From Anthopleura xanthogrammica (Eukaryota; Cnidaria; Anthozoa; Actiniaria; Actiniidae): a stretch of DNA of 64,000 nucleotides. Location of the stretch: positions 6,918,466 to 6,982,465 of the forward strand of contig OZ025217.1 in assembly GCA_964019055.1 (NCBI GenBank), in the 5' to 3' direction. Shown here piece by piece: positions 1 through 12,200 of the stretch (the stretch's first letter is position 1; each line of letters opens with the position of its first letter). The notes beneath the pieces were generated by a model. That model made no database searches. It had not been told where the DNA came from and saw nothing but the letters and a program-made list of their open reading frames with translations. The position numbers and the translations under genes are program-made.

Positions 1-126
1 AAAGAATCAACTCCCAATAGTGGCTTCACGTGCCTGAAATGGACACATTGACCATCTCATACATCTCATACTCTCATACTCGAAACATTAACGAACCGGC
101 TTGCTCTTTTAATATCTTTGTTTTAG

Positions 127-3048
127 CTGAATGCCTTGGTGATGTGTACAGTCGGTTTCTCGATGGAGATTGTGACCCAGTATGTCCTCCTCCGTGCTCG
201 TGAGTTTTAGTGCACATTACTTGTGTCGACGAGGGTGAAAAACGCACTGCGCATGCTCGGAAGATCGGCAGAAAATTCACCGAGACGAGTCGAGTTTACG
301 AAGAAAACCATTGGAAATTTACATGTCTTATATTATGCGAATTTCTCTCATGTTATTTGACCAGGGAAAGAAAACAACTAAACGGTAATGTGTCAGGAAA
401 AAATAAGCACTAACTTTCTACGAACGGGCTTAACTTTAGAGATTTACCTATCGCCGGTAAATCTCCAATGGTTTTCTTTATAAACACGACGAACTTCCGA
501 GCATGCGCAATGAGTTTTTCACTCGGGTCACTCGTGTCGTATTGTTTGTTCTGACTCACGTACATCTCTGTTATATTGTTTCATTGGATTTTGCTTACTA
601 AAAAGTTTTATCTATTTTAGGGAGATTTACTTTACTACAACCATATCTTCATCTAAGTGGCCTTCAAATAGTTACAAGGTTCGTTAAGTCAAAAATGACA
701 ACATAGCCAGATATAAACACTCGGGAAAGTTTGGGAGAAGCCTTGAGGTCTGTGTAAACCTCGCCTGCGGCTCGGTTTTACACAACAGCTCTCGACTTCT
801 CCCAAACTTCCCTCGTGTTTATATGAGGCTATGCAAACACGGCAAACGTTTTCTATTTGTTTTATAAAATATTGAAATTGCGTGTTTACATAGCCTCATG
901 TAAACACGACTATCAGCCAATCAGAGCGTGCGTTATGTATCTGAACTATTTTATAAAACGACATTGAAATTGGAACTTTATTCACTAGCCAAAGGTCAGC
1001 CGTTGCTGATCAAGGAGCTACTGTTGATCAATCATAGTTCGTGTTAGGATCAAACAAGTCGAGAGACAATCAGAAATCGATCGTTTCATATGACAGTGCT
1101 AGTCCGCTGGGGGTCGGAACAAGCTTTTGGGCGCTATTTCGCAGACGGATTTACCTGGTTATTTGTCCGAATGTGATGTAGGCCATGAAGTCCCTATCTA
1201 TCACCTATATATAGAAACTTTAAAATTACTGCCAACAAACAGATAAGTCTCAAGTGGACTTTATATTTATGTCATTATTTCCCAGAAAAGACTGAATGAA
1301 ACACTCAAAAAAGAACACCAGTTCTCGATGACAGAGGAGGAAATAAGGTAACTATTATGCAGAACAACAAGAAATGATATAATATGTTATATACCGACTG
1401 CCAAAGTCCGTTTGTCTCGTTATCTGATTGAGCTAGAAGGTATCACGTGAACGAAATAAATTTCGATGTTTCCCCGGCAACGGCTCTCAGCGGGCAATAA
1501 TATGTTATCTACCGGGACTAACAAAGCCAGAAGTGATTTCACCGAAAACGTAAGAGTTTTTCTAGGTTTTTAAAGTCACATAATTAAAACATCGAATAAT
1601 TTTGTTGTGTTCTTTGACAGTTGGTATATAACTAAGCACTTTTTTTGTGGTCCCTCGACGGTGATGCTTCCCTCGGTTACGCCTCGGGAAACATCGTGTT
1701 CTCGGGACCACAAAACACACTGTTTCCCTCGGTCCCAGTCAATCAGTGTTAAATACAACACATCAATCTAAATCGTAATATTTTCATGTCCCATGGCTAG
1801 TGACAACTTGATAGAGCTGCATGTCTATTATGCGGACCTGGACTACGTTCATGTCGAGGAGACACTCAAATACGAGGTAGGTAAGAATGATTGAAACGGA
1901 ACTTAAAGCACTCAGATGATGTAATATACCTTATCACATGAAATTTTCGCGAAACGTTAATTTCGCGATTTTGTCATAAAATCAGTAATATTTTAAGTCA
2001 CTTTAATTTCGCGAATTCATTGAATAAATCATTCATGATCATGATTTGTTTCCAATTACACACACACACTTCGTGAACAAAGGGCTTTAGGCATAATAGT
2101 AACAACAAAAAGTAATAATTTCTCGTTAGTTCCATGATTTTGATTTTCATATTAAGTGTGCTGAAGGTCAGTGTTAGTATCTTGTTCTTAATGTAAATTC
2201 TTTTATCCCTGCTTTCGGTTACTGTAACTCTTTATTTTCTCAATGATTGAAGGTCACTTAATTCCCGCGTCAATATATTTTCGCGACACTTATTTTTCGC
2301 GTCACTTATTTTTCGCGTAACTTTAATTTCGCGATTTTTTCAAAGTCGCGAAAATCGCGAAATTGAAGTGACGCGAAAATTTCATGTAATAAGGTATACA
2401 ATATTTCAGATTATTATATGAAATAGAGTGTGATATTGAGTGACATCAAAATGATAAGACTGATATCCCCACTCCCACCAATGGCCAGTGGGGATACGAT
2501 TTTTGGTGGTCTCAAATTTCGACCAAAGTCAAATTCCCCATTATTTTTCATTGAAGATTTCATATAATAAACAGAACCTTACATGGCCGCTTGGAGATAC
2601 GAATTTTATCTTCTCGTGCTGATATTATCTCTCATTCGTTCGCTGCGCTCACTCGTGAGAGATAATATAAACACTCGAAGATAAAATTCGTATCTCCGCG
2701 CGACAATGTAATATCATGTGAATTTTTAGATTTTTGAGTTTATATTGTAAAATCGATATTACTCAGCAATACAGTATCCTTATCCTAACTAGTTCAACTC
2801 CATAAAACTTCAAAAATATCTACATTTGTTATGTTATTGTCATTTCATTGATTTTGTGGTTTCATTTTGTTTTCATACAGCTTCAAGACATAGTATCCAA
2901 TGTTGGTGGTCAGTTGGGGATGTGGATTGGTGTCTCTGCTCTCTCAATAGCTGAAGTAATCGAGCTTTTTATTATTGTAGTCAACTATCTTATCAATAAT
3001 AGAAAAAAACAAAGTGCTGTTAATGTTCAGCGTATCAATGTCAGATAG
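127..3048 (+). CDS. DEG/ENaC sodium channel, gene A (3' part only)
   Basis: C-terminal 144 residues of a DEG/ENaC cation channel subunit; upstream exons lie outside the window. Exons: 127-199, 621-678, 1286-1347, 1801-1876 and 2881-3048 (stop TAG). All have AG/GT borders, and the phases (1,2,0,2,0) match those of gene B. The first exon carries the end of the cysteine-rich extracellular domain (C-x-P-P-P-C). The next three give the palm strands leading to TM2. The last gives TM2, with [11 protein letters not shown] containing the G-x-S selectivity filter, and a short basic cytoplasmic tail. It is the closest relative of gene B: the last exon differs by only a few residues over the first 40, and its N-I-S-type palm exon is nearly the same. 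Introns carry foldback elements (228-541, 702-833, 1926-2398, 2579-2714). Family assignment is firm; ligand and subfamily are unknown. Confidence 0.88.
228..541. repeat. Foldback (inverted repeat) in gene A intron
   Basis: The stretch at about 228-330 is repeated as reverse complement at about 455-541. Shared cores include the GCGCATGCTCGGAAG type block and its complement, and the AACCATTGGA block. Non-autonomous foldback or MITE-like insertion within the intron between exons 127-199 and 621-678. A short apparent open frame across it has no splice or family support. Confidence 0.6.
702..833. repeat. Foldback element
   Basis: Arms of about 38 bp (702-740 and 796-833) are near-perfect reverse complements around the core TTTGGGAGAAG / CTTCTCCCAAA. 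The centre contains a GC-rich CTCGCCTGCGGCTCG block. A similar block sits at the centre of the foldback at 19954-20067, which suggests a shared family. Confidence 0.65.
834..961 (+). repeat. Dispersed repeat, copy 1 (relative at 30289-30470)
   Basis: This segment and 30340-30470 share a long, nearly identical stretch including AACGTTTTCTATTTGTTTTA, a TGTTTACATAGCCTCATG block and CAGCCAATCAGAGCG. It is a dispersed non-coding repeat. One copy lies in gene A's intron and the other in gene C's last intron. Confidence 0.7.
970..1175 (+). repeat. Dispersed repeat (relatives at 15640-15785 and 16306-16398)
   Basis: The block GTCCGCTGGGGGTCGGAACA followed by AGCTTTTGGGCG recurs in reverse complement at 15670-15710. 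The upstream part (GAGCTACT, GACCAATCATAG type) recurs in the same orientation at 16306-16398. No coding capacity. It looks like fragments of one interspersed element. Confidence 0.65.
1647..1713. repeat. Short foldback
   Basis: GTGGTCCC and GGGACCAC bound a hairpin whose arms also pair through TTCCCTCGG and the CTCGGGAA region. It lies in the gene A intron 90 bp before the 1801-1876 exon. Confidence 0.5.
1926..2398. mobile_element. MITE-like element with long terminal inverted repeats
   Basis: The left end (TACCTTATCACATGAAATTT, then TCGCG) is mirrored at the right end (CGCGAAAATTTCATGTAATA, then AGGTA). The interior has several further TTTCGCG / CGCGAAA motifs on both strands and no open frame. 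About 470 bp; class II non-autonomous element is an inference from the terminal repeats. Confidence 0.7.
2579..2714. repeat. Foldback element, copy 1 (relative at 54616-54722)
   Basis: The arms share GGAGATACGAATTTTATCTT and its complement AAGATAAAATTCGTATCTCC. The same arms occur at 54616-54722 in gene E, so this is a family. The two copies differ mainly in the loop. Confidence 0.75.
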
Positions 3049-3771
3049 GTGTGACGTAGAGGCGCGTCACGTGTCAGTTCGTGAGAGTTAGCTGAGCTGG
3101 AGTCACACACTACAAGAAGCAGGAAATTAAAGGACTTTTCATGCTTAGAGAACGATGTGAGTGTTTTGTTTACAAATACACGCACGCGCTGACTGTACAA
3201 TGAACGGAATTTTTCAATACTGCACGAGGCGGAGCCAATTAGAACGTAAGATTTATTACAGTTATTCTATAAAGTAATTTGGTCGTAAACCTTGCATGCA
3301 TGTCAGTATTTTACGTCAAAGTGAAATTTTGTGGTCACATACTGACAAGAAGCAGGTAGAATAACTTGGTTTCCATTACGCGACACGGTAGAATTACAGA
3401 ACACATGTTTCTGTTTATAAACACTGTACTATAGATTAGATTTTCGGATATTATCTTTAATTACGATTACGCATAAGACTAGTGCATGAGCAACTGACCT
3501 AGATCAGTGCATGGCGTATGAAATTAAGAATTGGTCAGTTTATATTGTGAAAGAGAGTAAAAACAGAAACTTCTTCTTCTACTTCTATTTTATTACTTCG
3601 CAAAGCCGTTACGGCAAAAAGCGCGAGGGGCACGGTCAGCGGCCAAACATTTCCAAACGTTAATTAATGTAGGATAGTGAATGTCATTTGATATTGAAAA
3701 AAGCTTTTTGCGTATCAGTTTTAAGAAATGTCGTGGTTGTATATAGGAACATCACAATAGAGTAATTTAAT

Positions 3772-4457
3772 TTAGCCCGTGAAAGAGAGATGATTATTTA
3801 GTTAGAACTAGTTGATAAAGAACAAAAGAAAAAAAAAAGAAATTTAGAATCTGCTACCGACTATTCAGGAACTCATAAATAATTCACGAGCCTTTGGTCC
3901 AACTGTTGCGCCCATACACGTCACGTGCATGGACCTTTATACCCGATAAAGCCATCTTCATTAGTATTCAAGTGGTCTTTATATAAAGAATACTAATGAG
4001 GACGACTTTATCGGAGATAAAGGTGTCTCCAAGTTTAGATGAAGACTTAGAGCCTCATCAAGGTCAGTCTCACATACGATCACCGACGACCCACGAATGT
4101 TAGTCGACTAGCAATCCTGTCTTCAGACTGGCATGCTCTCTTCAAAATGTGGGAGCCTTTTTGGGACTGACTGAGTGCACGTGACAGTGACGTATAAACC
4201 TCGCCTGCGCATGACAGTTACGTACAAACTTCTATCGATGTATAAAAGTCCATGTTCGTGACGTGTATGGTCGCTCTAATTCGACCAAAGGTTTGTGAAT
4301 TACTCATGAGTTTTTGAAGTAGTTCAGTAAACTCGTAGATCGTGTTTTGTCAGGTCTAAAACCACTCGGCTTTGTTTCGTAGTTTTAAACCTGATAAAAC
4401 ACTCCTACTCGTTTATTAAACAGTATTTAGTTTGCCAATTCTTTCACGGGCCAAGTA
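3772..4457. mobile_element. Nested foldback element (~690 bp)
   Basis: Three nested inverted pairs share one centre. The outer pair is GCCCGTGAAAG / CTTTCACGGGC at the ends. The middle pair is about 3869-3934 with 4249-4314 (TTTGGTC / GACCAAA, ACGTCACG-type blocks). The inner pair is 3932-3968 with about 3987-4023 (ACCTTTAT / ATAAAGGT and ATTAGTATTC / GAATACTAAT). No coding capacity; probably a non-autonomous transposon. Confidence 0.6.
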
Positions 4458-5187
4458 AAATGTCTCTAAATCCATGAAAACTTGCGTAACTAAAATTGAA
4501 TGATAATAGTACGTAAGTGTTGATCTAAAACAAATCAGCCCAAAACATGTAACAAAGTACGTATTGGATAAATGCATGTTCACCGGCGCATAACAAAAAT
4601 ACTATCATACAAAATGAAAAGCTTAAATAAAAGCGTAATGTTTTGTTCTGACCAGTGCTTCAAGTTCTTATAGCTAAGCTAATTGTGGTTTATAAAGAAA
4701 GCAAAACTCCTTGGAAAACCTTTGTCACTAAATACTGAACGGCCTCTATAATTATCCACCTTTACTCCTAGCCCCTTCCCCTTATTATTAGTATAGGTAA
4801 TATCATGATTACCTCGGGATTCATTGTTTCCAGAGGGATGTTTAAGGTCTAACATCCCCCTGGATGAATTATTCATGAGGCATGGTCCCTCATATGACAA
4901 TCACCGGGACCATGGCTGGGTAGCATTGACCCAATCGAAAATTTTGCGCAATGACCCTGGACTACACACTATTGAACACCCCAGCACTTGTGGGACCCAT
5001 TGAACAATCTTTGCGCATACGTTGACTAGACGAGAATTTTTCTTACTATTTGTGACGTAATCAAGACGGTTTGAAAACACTTCATTAATACCGCACTAGG
5101 CGGGATTTGATAGGTAGTAGTGCTTTTGGCCGTGTTTCCATAGCAACTTTATTGGGACTCTACAGAGTACAGTTTACGCTCAAATTG

Positions 5188-5310
5188 TACTCCTCTCGAC
5201 CAATCAGAATCGAGTTTTTCAGAATTTTCTCGAGTGTACTATAAACAATAACATACATTAAAAACGTGCTCGATTCTCAGTGATTGGCCGATGAGAGCAG
5301 TGCAGTTCAA
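5188..5310. repeat. Imperfect inverted repeat
   Basis: CTCTCGACCAATCAGAATCGAG at the left pairs imperfectly with CGATTCTCAGTGATTGGCCGATGAGAG at the right. Non-coding. Confidence 0.45.
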
Positions 5311-6044
5311 ATGAAACACCAGTACAAAAATCTGTAATGTTAGTGCAAATTACAAATTTTGATTGGCTAAGAAAAAAATAGGAACTTAATTAGTATATGC
5401 GATAGCAACAGACCAACGTTAACCTTCCTTCTCTAGAAATTCCAGATGGCAGACTACGATGGCGGATTTTTGTCTCAAAAAAGATTTCAAAATGCTATAA
5501 AATTCTAGCTAAATCACTGAGTTTAATTACTAATTAACAGTAAAGTCGGTTAAAAATGAAACCACAACCCTTGTTCTCATAACTGTTTGCCGGCTTGTAT
5601 AAATTCTTTGTAGGCATTATTGTTGGTAAACCAATTTTGCTTTATTTAGCTTTATCCATGATATTTTTAAAGAAGTGGGGCCTAAGTTGTCGTAGAACGG
5701 GTTAGCACAACAGAGCTGAGCCCTCAACTTAAGTTCCTTTTTTTGGTAGTCTTTTTTAAAAACCTTTTTTTTAAATTAAATCCGACCCCCCTTTAAAGAT
5801 TAAAACGATATGCTTCCTGAATTCGTAGTTAGATGCTCTTCGAAGTCGTTAAAAAACAGCATGAAACCAAGAAAAAACTGTGGAAACGGATGAGGAATCT
5901 GTTATGATCCTTTAGCGATTTTCCGAACATTAACTATCCCCAGTGTGACCTATACAAATACTATGGAATTCTAACAAACATTAGCTGTATTTGTGGTTGG
6001 CAAGATAATGTAATTATTCGTCAAAGGCGAAGTGAATAATATTT

Positions 6045-6187
6045 TTAGTATATACCAACGAGGGAACCTCTAAACAGTTTAAAATTGTTTGAAAAAAGTT
6101 TTGAGTAGGATATCGAGCATTATCCCGAGATAGTGAACCAATGAGAACACGCCTTCTATGTAGGTTCCCACGTTGGTATATACTAAC
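6045..6187. mobile_element. Short TIR element
   Basis: The ends TTAGTATATACCAACG and CGTTGGTATATACTAA are perfect reverse complements about 140 bp apart, followed inward by GGGAACC / GGTTCCC. MITE-like; no coding sequence. Confidence 0.65.
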
Positions 6188-7158
6188 AAATAGTACATAT
6201 AGTCGAAAGAAAAGGAGAAAAGGTTTGGAGCTGACTAATTAATAGATCTAGAGTATATGTTAATGCACTTTTTTGAAGATCTCATTAAAAAGTTTAGATT
6301 ACGAAGATATAATAATTTGGGTTCCTGCGTCGATCTTTAATTGCATCTACCAGATGAGACGAATATATGCTAACAAATAACAGGGGGCCTTATAACACAT
6401 AATAATAAGATCATTAATAAATAATTTTATTTGAGAGATTCTTGTTTTTTTTTTCACTAAGAAAATAAGATAATTTTGGGATTTTTTCTTTGCTTTAATA
6501 AACAAAAATATTATGAAACTGTCTGTAATATGAAACTGAGTAATGTTAATTAAAATTACTTTACGCAAAAAAGCGGAGGCTCCAGTAAACACAACGCTCA
6601 TAACCATCACAATAACTTGAGTCGTTGAGCAGTCTTGACATGCAGAAGATTCACAGCTTGTGTTAGTACTTCATTCCAGGCGCTGTCAAAGGTTCCTATG
6701 TCCTTGAGTTCAATAATCCTGTCAAATGGCCCGCGATATCTTAAGGTATACGTCATATTAAATTTAATGCTCAGTTAGATAACGGCAAAACTCTTGTCTG
6801 GAGCTCAATTCATGTACTCCGAACGACATTAAAGGCAGGATCGATGGAATAACAATTATTTTTCGGTGTGCTTTGGTCAAATCGAAAGTAAGTTTTAATT
6901 TGATAGCAACTATTCCAAGCATTGAGGACTCACTTTAGCATGTACATATTCTATTTTCTAACAGGGTATTAGGAGAACACGAAAAAGGACTTATTCCATG
7001 TCATATCGAACAATGTTACTTTCTTATTTTTTTAGTCGGCATCAATTCTTTACTTGAAAATTTGCCAATTATAGAGAACAAAAAATGGGAAAGTTCTAAT
7101 TATTCAGGCGTAACATTCGTACCTATGCCGAGCTAGATTAAATTACTTTATAGAACCG

Positions 7159-7436
7159 TTGCCAGAAATATGGGACATTAGCCTGCTTGCAAATGCGCAA
7201 TGATGCGTTTCAGCTTACAAAATGGCCGCCGAGTCTTATAGGAAATGTATGGGGAATATAGAGCTTCCTCTATTTACGGCGAATAGGGTTTTATTTACTC
7301 TGAGCTCCTCATCGCGACAAACAATCCACCCTACAAGCTACTAAATAAGCGTAAAGTGATCATTGAATCATGCGACATATTGGTCATTTTCATTCATGCG
7401 TAACACCGCTGACAATGTCCAATATTTCTGGCAATG
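7159..7436. mobile_element. MITE, short form (278 bp)
   Basis: The ends TTGCCAGAAATATGGGACAT and ATGTCCAATATTTCTGGCAA are near-perfect terminal inverted repeats. A near-identical copy with 580 extra internal bases is at 13873-14732 in gene B's intron. Internal CCGCCGAGTCTTATAGGAAA and flanking sequence match almost base for base. Confidence 0.8.
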
Positions 7437-7980
7437 CTAAGTTTTTAATCGTGAAACACCTGTTAATTTGTGAAAATTGTCTGAATTGAATTCAATTATT
7501 TAAACATTAAATTTCATGAAATCGGAATAGACCAGTTGAGTGCATAGATACGTTATGAAGGAAAGAAAAGGCTTTTTTTTGAAGCTGATCGTTTGGATAT
7601 TCTAAGCTGTTAGTAGATAACAAAATGAATTATTTATGTCAGTCAAAATTTGTCTTGATTAACGGTTCTTACAAAAAAATCAATAAACGTTATCGAATGC
7701 AATTTTATTCATCAAATCGAAGAAAAGAATCTAGATTGACTACAACGTCAGCGACCATATTGCAAGCTAGTGATGCATAGTAAAAATACTTGAATTTGCC
7801 AGAACGTTCTGTTTTATCTGATCATGATTGCTATATATACCATATATAGAGCGCATGCAAAGGTGAATTAATTAAAAGATAAGTTTTACAAATGCTATAG
7901 TTTAAAGCGTTGCCAAATGTGACAGTTGCTGCTTTATGGGCAGGTTAAGTGAAAACGTCCTTACCGCCGTTAGGTACATT

Positions 7981-8960
7981 TACAGCGCGACGTGCCTTAC
8001 CGTATCCACCCAACAAACTTTTTTACAAGTTAGCCAATCAGAAAGCGAGAATCTGTAAATTTGCATGTGAACTTGCTTTGTTGTTACCGCAAATATTTCA
8101 ACTTCGGAGCAAGAACTTGAAGAAATTCACGCCGGGCCCAGAAGGGGTCAAAAAACGACGGGGTTGTGTTAACTTTAGTACGTTTCATCGGAACTTCATG
8201 AAACTTAGTAACTTTACAGACCTACTCGTACCAAGAAAATTGTTCTTTTTATTTTCTTGAATTTAGTCGTTTTTGGCGGGAAAATGACGTCATAAATATG
8301 GCGCGAAAATTTCAAATTTACTCGATTGAAGATTGATTAGATGGATTTGAAAGAGCACGTAAAGAGAATGTCAAAACTGAAGACCAAACAAAAATTCGAT
8401 ATAGTTATGGGGATTTTTTTAATTTTTGAATATTGCCAAATCAGCCATTTTGTTACTAAAAATAGAAACAAAATGGCGGATTTCAGAAATTAAAAAAATT
8501 ATATCTCTCCATCCCTTTATTAAATTTTTGTTTTCTTTTCAGATTTGATACTCAGGCAATAAGGTCTTTCCAATACTCAAGACAAAATTTTAATCCGTTG
8601 AATTTGAAATTTTGGCGCCATATAGATGACGTCATTTCCCGCCAAAAACGTCAAAATTTAAAAAAATAAAAAGAACAAATTTGTAGGTACGATTAGCTCT
8701 TTAAAGTTGCCAAGTTTCATAAAGTTCCGACAAAACGTCCAAAAGTTAACACAACCCCGGCGTTTTTTGACCCCTTCTGGGCCCGGCGTGAAAATGCTTA
8801 AAAATCTCTATTTCTAAAACCAGTTTTGCTCTTTTGGCTTGCTAACACTTAATACTTTCTTAGACAGTCTTTTTCATGTGGAAATTCTTTGCAAGAAGTG
8901 ATTTATCGTACTTGTACGAAACTTTGGCAGGGTGGCCACGGTAAGGCGCGTCGCGCTGTA
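7981..8960. mobile_element. Tc1/mariner-like non-autonomous element, long form (~980 bp)
   Basis: Terminal inverted repeats are TACAGCGCGACGTGCCTTAC at the left and GTAAGGCGCGTCGCGCTGTA at the right, with TA at both outer edges. A second inner inverted pair, about 8128-8230 with 8690-8795, includes GGGCCCAGAAGGGGTCAAAA and its complement. A smaller element with the same ends is at 29081-29302. No transposase frame is visible. The superfamily is inferred from CAG...CTG ends and TA flanks. Confidence 0.65.
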
Positions 8961-9238
8961 ATATTATCAATATATACAACTCTTATAGCGGGTGCTGTTG
9001 AGCATTTTACAGTAAACAAAAAATCAAGTTTATTAAAGGTAGGACAACATAGGTATCTCAGTGCATTAGCATTTTATATGTAAGTCAAGTGTGAATCAGA
9101 AATTGTTTTTTTCTAAATTCAAGCAAACCTATAGAGAATTGTTTCAGGATCGTTTCTTAGCTTAAAAAACATATATTGGTAAACAGACCGAGACAGAAAG
9201 TACCTTAGAACTGACTAGATCCTGTGATGGTTTCACAG

Positions 9239-9246
9239 GTGACACG
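9239..9246 (+). other. Candidate 5'-UTR splice acceptor before gene B start
   Basis: A pyrimidine-rich TTTCACAG precedes the ATG at 9247 by only eight bases. Genes D and E have AG acceptors in the same place. This suggests an upstream non-coding exon in each gene. Confidence 0.45.
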
Positions 9247-12200
9247 ATGACACTCGAAGAACAGACTCCGCCGAGGAAGTCTGTAGACTCTCATGTACGA
9301 GATTTCTGTCAGTACACAACGACACACGGATTTAGCAGACTTGCCGCAGCCCGTGACCGTGGTGTTTCAAGGCACATGTTTTGGATTTTCATGTTAATCA
9401 GTGCTCATTCTCTATTTTATTACCACACATACATGATCATTACAGACTACTTGGCAAGACCCATCAGGACTAAAGTAACGATGAGACATGGCAAGGTTAG
9501 TGATAAATACGAATATTTATAACTTATTGGGATTTTGAGCCGCCAATACGGGTTTGTATCGCGATTCTCCTATATGTTTGATCGGGAGAGAGCCGCCAAT
9601 ATCAACCCGTATTGTCGGCTCAAAATCGCAATAAGTTTTGTATCGCGATTTTCTGAGCCGACAATACGGGTTGATATTGGCGGCTCTCTCCCGATCAAAC
9701 TTACAGGAGAATCGCGATACAATATAATATACGGAAACTAAGTATATAATGAATTTAAACACGGCCTACGAACATCTACTTGATCTAATACGGATCTTAT
9801 CACAGGCATAGGAAAAACCTAATAAATGCACGACTGAAACTCACGTTCCTTTAGTCAATTATACCGATGGCAGTGCGAAGGGGATCAAGAGGACAAATGT
9901 GCTCCTTCGTTTTGAATGATATTTGATAACAAGCCCTAATTCAAGCCATGGGTGAAGTCATACCAGAGCCATGAGGCTCTTGTGTCTGGTGCAGAACACC
10001 TGTTTTCGCCACGATCTGAAGTCTCGCTACCCTCTGCATGTGATGTTCACAACGGGTTCACAAATCATTTTTACAGAAATTCTCCACCACATTTAGAGTG
10101 CTTTTATTCCCTGGATAATAGGCATAAGGGAAAATTCATTAGACCGTCATATTTTGCACAACAATGATTTTGTTTGTATATATCGATGATTTATCAATTG
10201 AAAGCTGCTTTGTCACGAAAAGTTGGAGTTATTTGATTGAGTTAACAGTCTCAGAATGCTGCGGGACAATACTAGGCTTTTTGCAACAAACAGCCACGTG
10301 ACTTTTACTGGATGGCAAAAAATTCGGGTTTCCTTTATTTCAAAACCTTTTGCAGGATTACTTATGTTATATCCAAGACCTTTTCAAAAATATTTTTTTC
10401 TCTTATGAGATAATTTCGTTTTCAAGATGCGAATCAATTTAAAGTTTGTTTGCCATCCAGCAGGGCCTTCCCCAAGGGACCTTTGGCTGAATTGATTCGT
10501 TATCAAAGTGCTATATCAGCACGTGGCTGTTTGCTGCAAATGGCCTATCGCGATAAAGGCTATGGGAAAGTAAATGAGTACAAAAATTAACATGTTTATT
10601 CTAAATTGAATATTTTTTCATTTCATTAGGATATGGTGTTTCCAACGGTGACACTTTGTAATCACAATATTTTACGAAAGAGCAAAGTTCCCTCATCACT
10701 GATAAACGAAATATCAAAAATAACAAACACAATAAGTAAGTGGACTTCATTGTACACCAACCAACTAAATAAACAACCAACCATCCAACCAACCAACCAA
10801 CCAACCAACCAACCAACCAACCAACCAACCAACCAACCAACCAACCAACCATCCAACCAACCAACCAACCAACCAACCAACCAACCAACCAACCAACCAT
10901 CCAACCAACCAACCAACCAACCAACCAACCAACCAACCAACCAACCAACCAACCAACCAACCAACCAACCAACCAACCAACCAACCAACCAACCAACCAA
11001 CCAACCAACTAACCAACAAACTAGCCAACCAACCAACCAACCAACTAACCAACAAACTAACCAACCAACTAACCAACAAACAAGCAGACAATGGAATTTA
11101 GAAGTTGCACATAGCCGGAATGGCTCTTCTGAATTAAGCAAAAACTTTAAATATATTAAGTGGATACGAAGAGGTTTATCGAAGTCTAAAGTTTGCACAT
11201 TTTTATGGATTTGGAGCTTTGATTTGAACATATTGTTCTGTGGTCATTCAAGCGAATTAAGGAAAGGTCATCGCTAAGGGCTAACTCGGGTCCTGTTTGA
11301 GTAATTTTCTTAAATTATCTCGATTTTCACTCACCGTAACATGCTCTTTCATTGAGTCAATATATTTTTGTTGGTCTTGGGTTGATATTTAAGATGAGAC
11401 GATAGAAGTTTTGACTTACTGCTATTTTCATCAACATACGAACTCTGTAGTTGCGAGTTGCGAGTTGCGAGTTGCGAGTTACGAGTTACGAGTTACCAGT
11501 GGAATTTGTTTTTTCACTGCCGTCAGTCAAAATATAAAAGATACCGATTGATTAGTTTTGATTGACGGCAGCGAAAAACCAAATTTCAGCTCCCAGCTAC
11601 CGAATTCTCATGTTCATGAAAATAGTAGTAAAAGATCTTATTTTCCATAAATCAGTCAAAAGAAGCTCGAGAAACAAAACACGTAAAGCTGCTGGTCAAA
11701 CGTTTATAGCAAATCCTGAGCTGAAGCATAGTGCCCAAGAGGAATGGGAACTTTTTCGTAACTTGTATTATCAATACGACAAGGATACGTTGAAGAAATA
11801 TGGCCACCAATTGCAAGACATGGTATTGGACTGCAGTTTCAATGGAGAAGACTGCAGGTACTGAATGTATTCTGTATTGCATTCATGTAATATCGAATTG
11901 CATTTTTGGACAATAATGCTTCAGGCTTTTATTTGCATGGGATATAGCTTGCAAGCAGGTATTGTTCTATGTGAAATTCTTCTTTTGAAATTTTTCAAGT
12001 CCGCAGTATGATAAAGCTTTCACGTGGCGTCAAGTTTGGCTGGATGATGTTGGCAACTGTTACATGTTTAATCGAGCCCTGGATGATAATGGGGAGAATG
12101 TTGAGCCATACAAATCAACACTGGCTGGGGATTTGAATGGTAAGTGACAAACATGAGTTTAACATAATATACAGCATATATACAATTTGTCTGCGCATGC

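Larger units (their letters stand above)
3049..9238. other. Intergenic region A to B
   Basis: About 6.2 kb with no supported gene. It contains several foldbacks and terminal-inverted-repeat elements, annotated separately at 3772-4457, 5188-5310, 6045-6187, 7159-7436 and 7981-8960. The few open frames are short, AT-rich, lack family features and cross repeat ends. Gene B's promoter should lie in the last part, but no clear TATA or initiator element could be singled out. Confidence 0.6.

Noticed and set aside
10601..11277. Long open frames with N-Q-P-T or V-G-W-L repeats on both strands
   Set aside because: Produced by the CCAA array, whose unit lacks stops; the true exon 2 of gene B ends at 10735.
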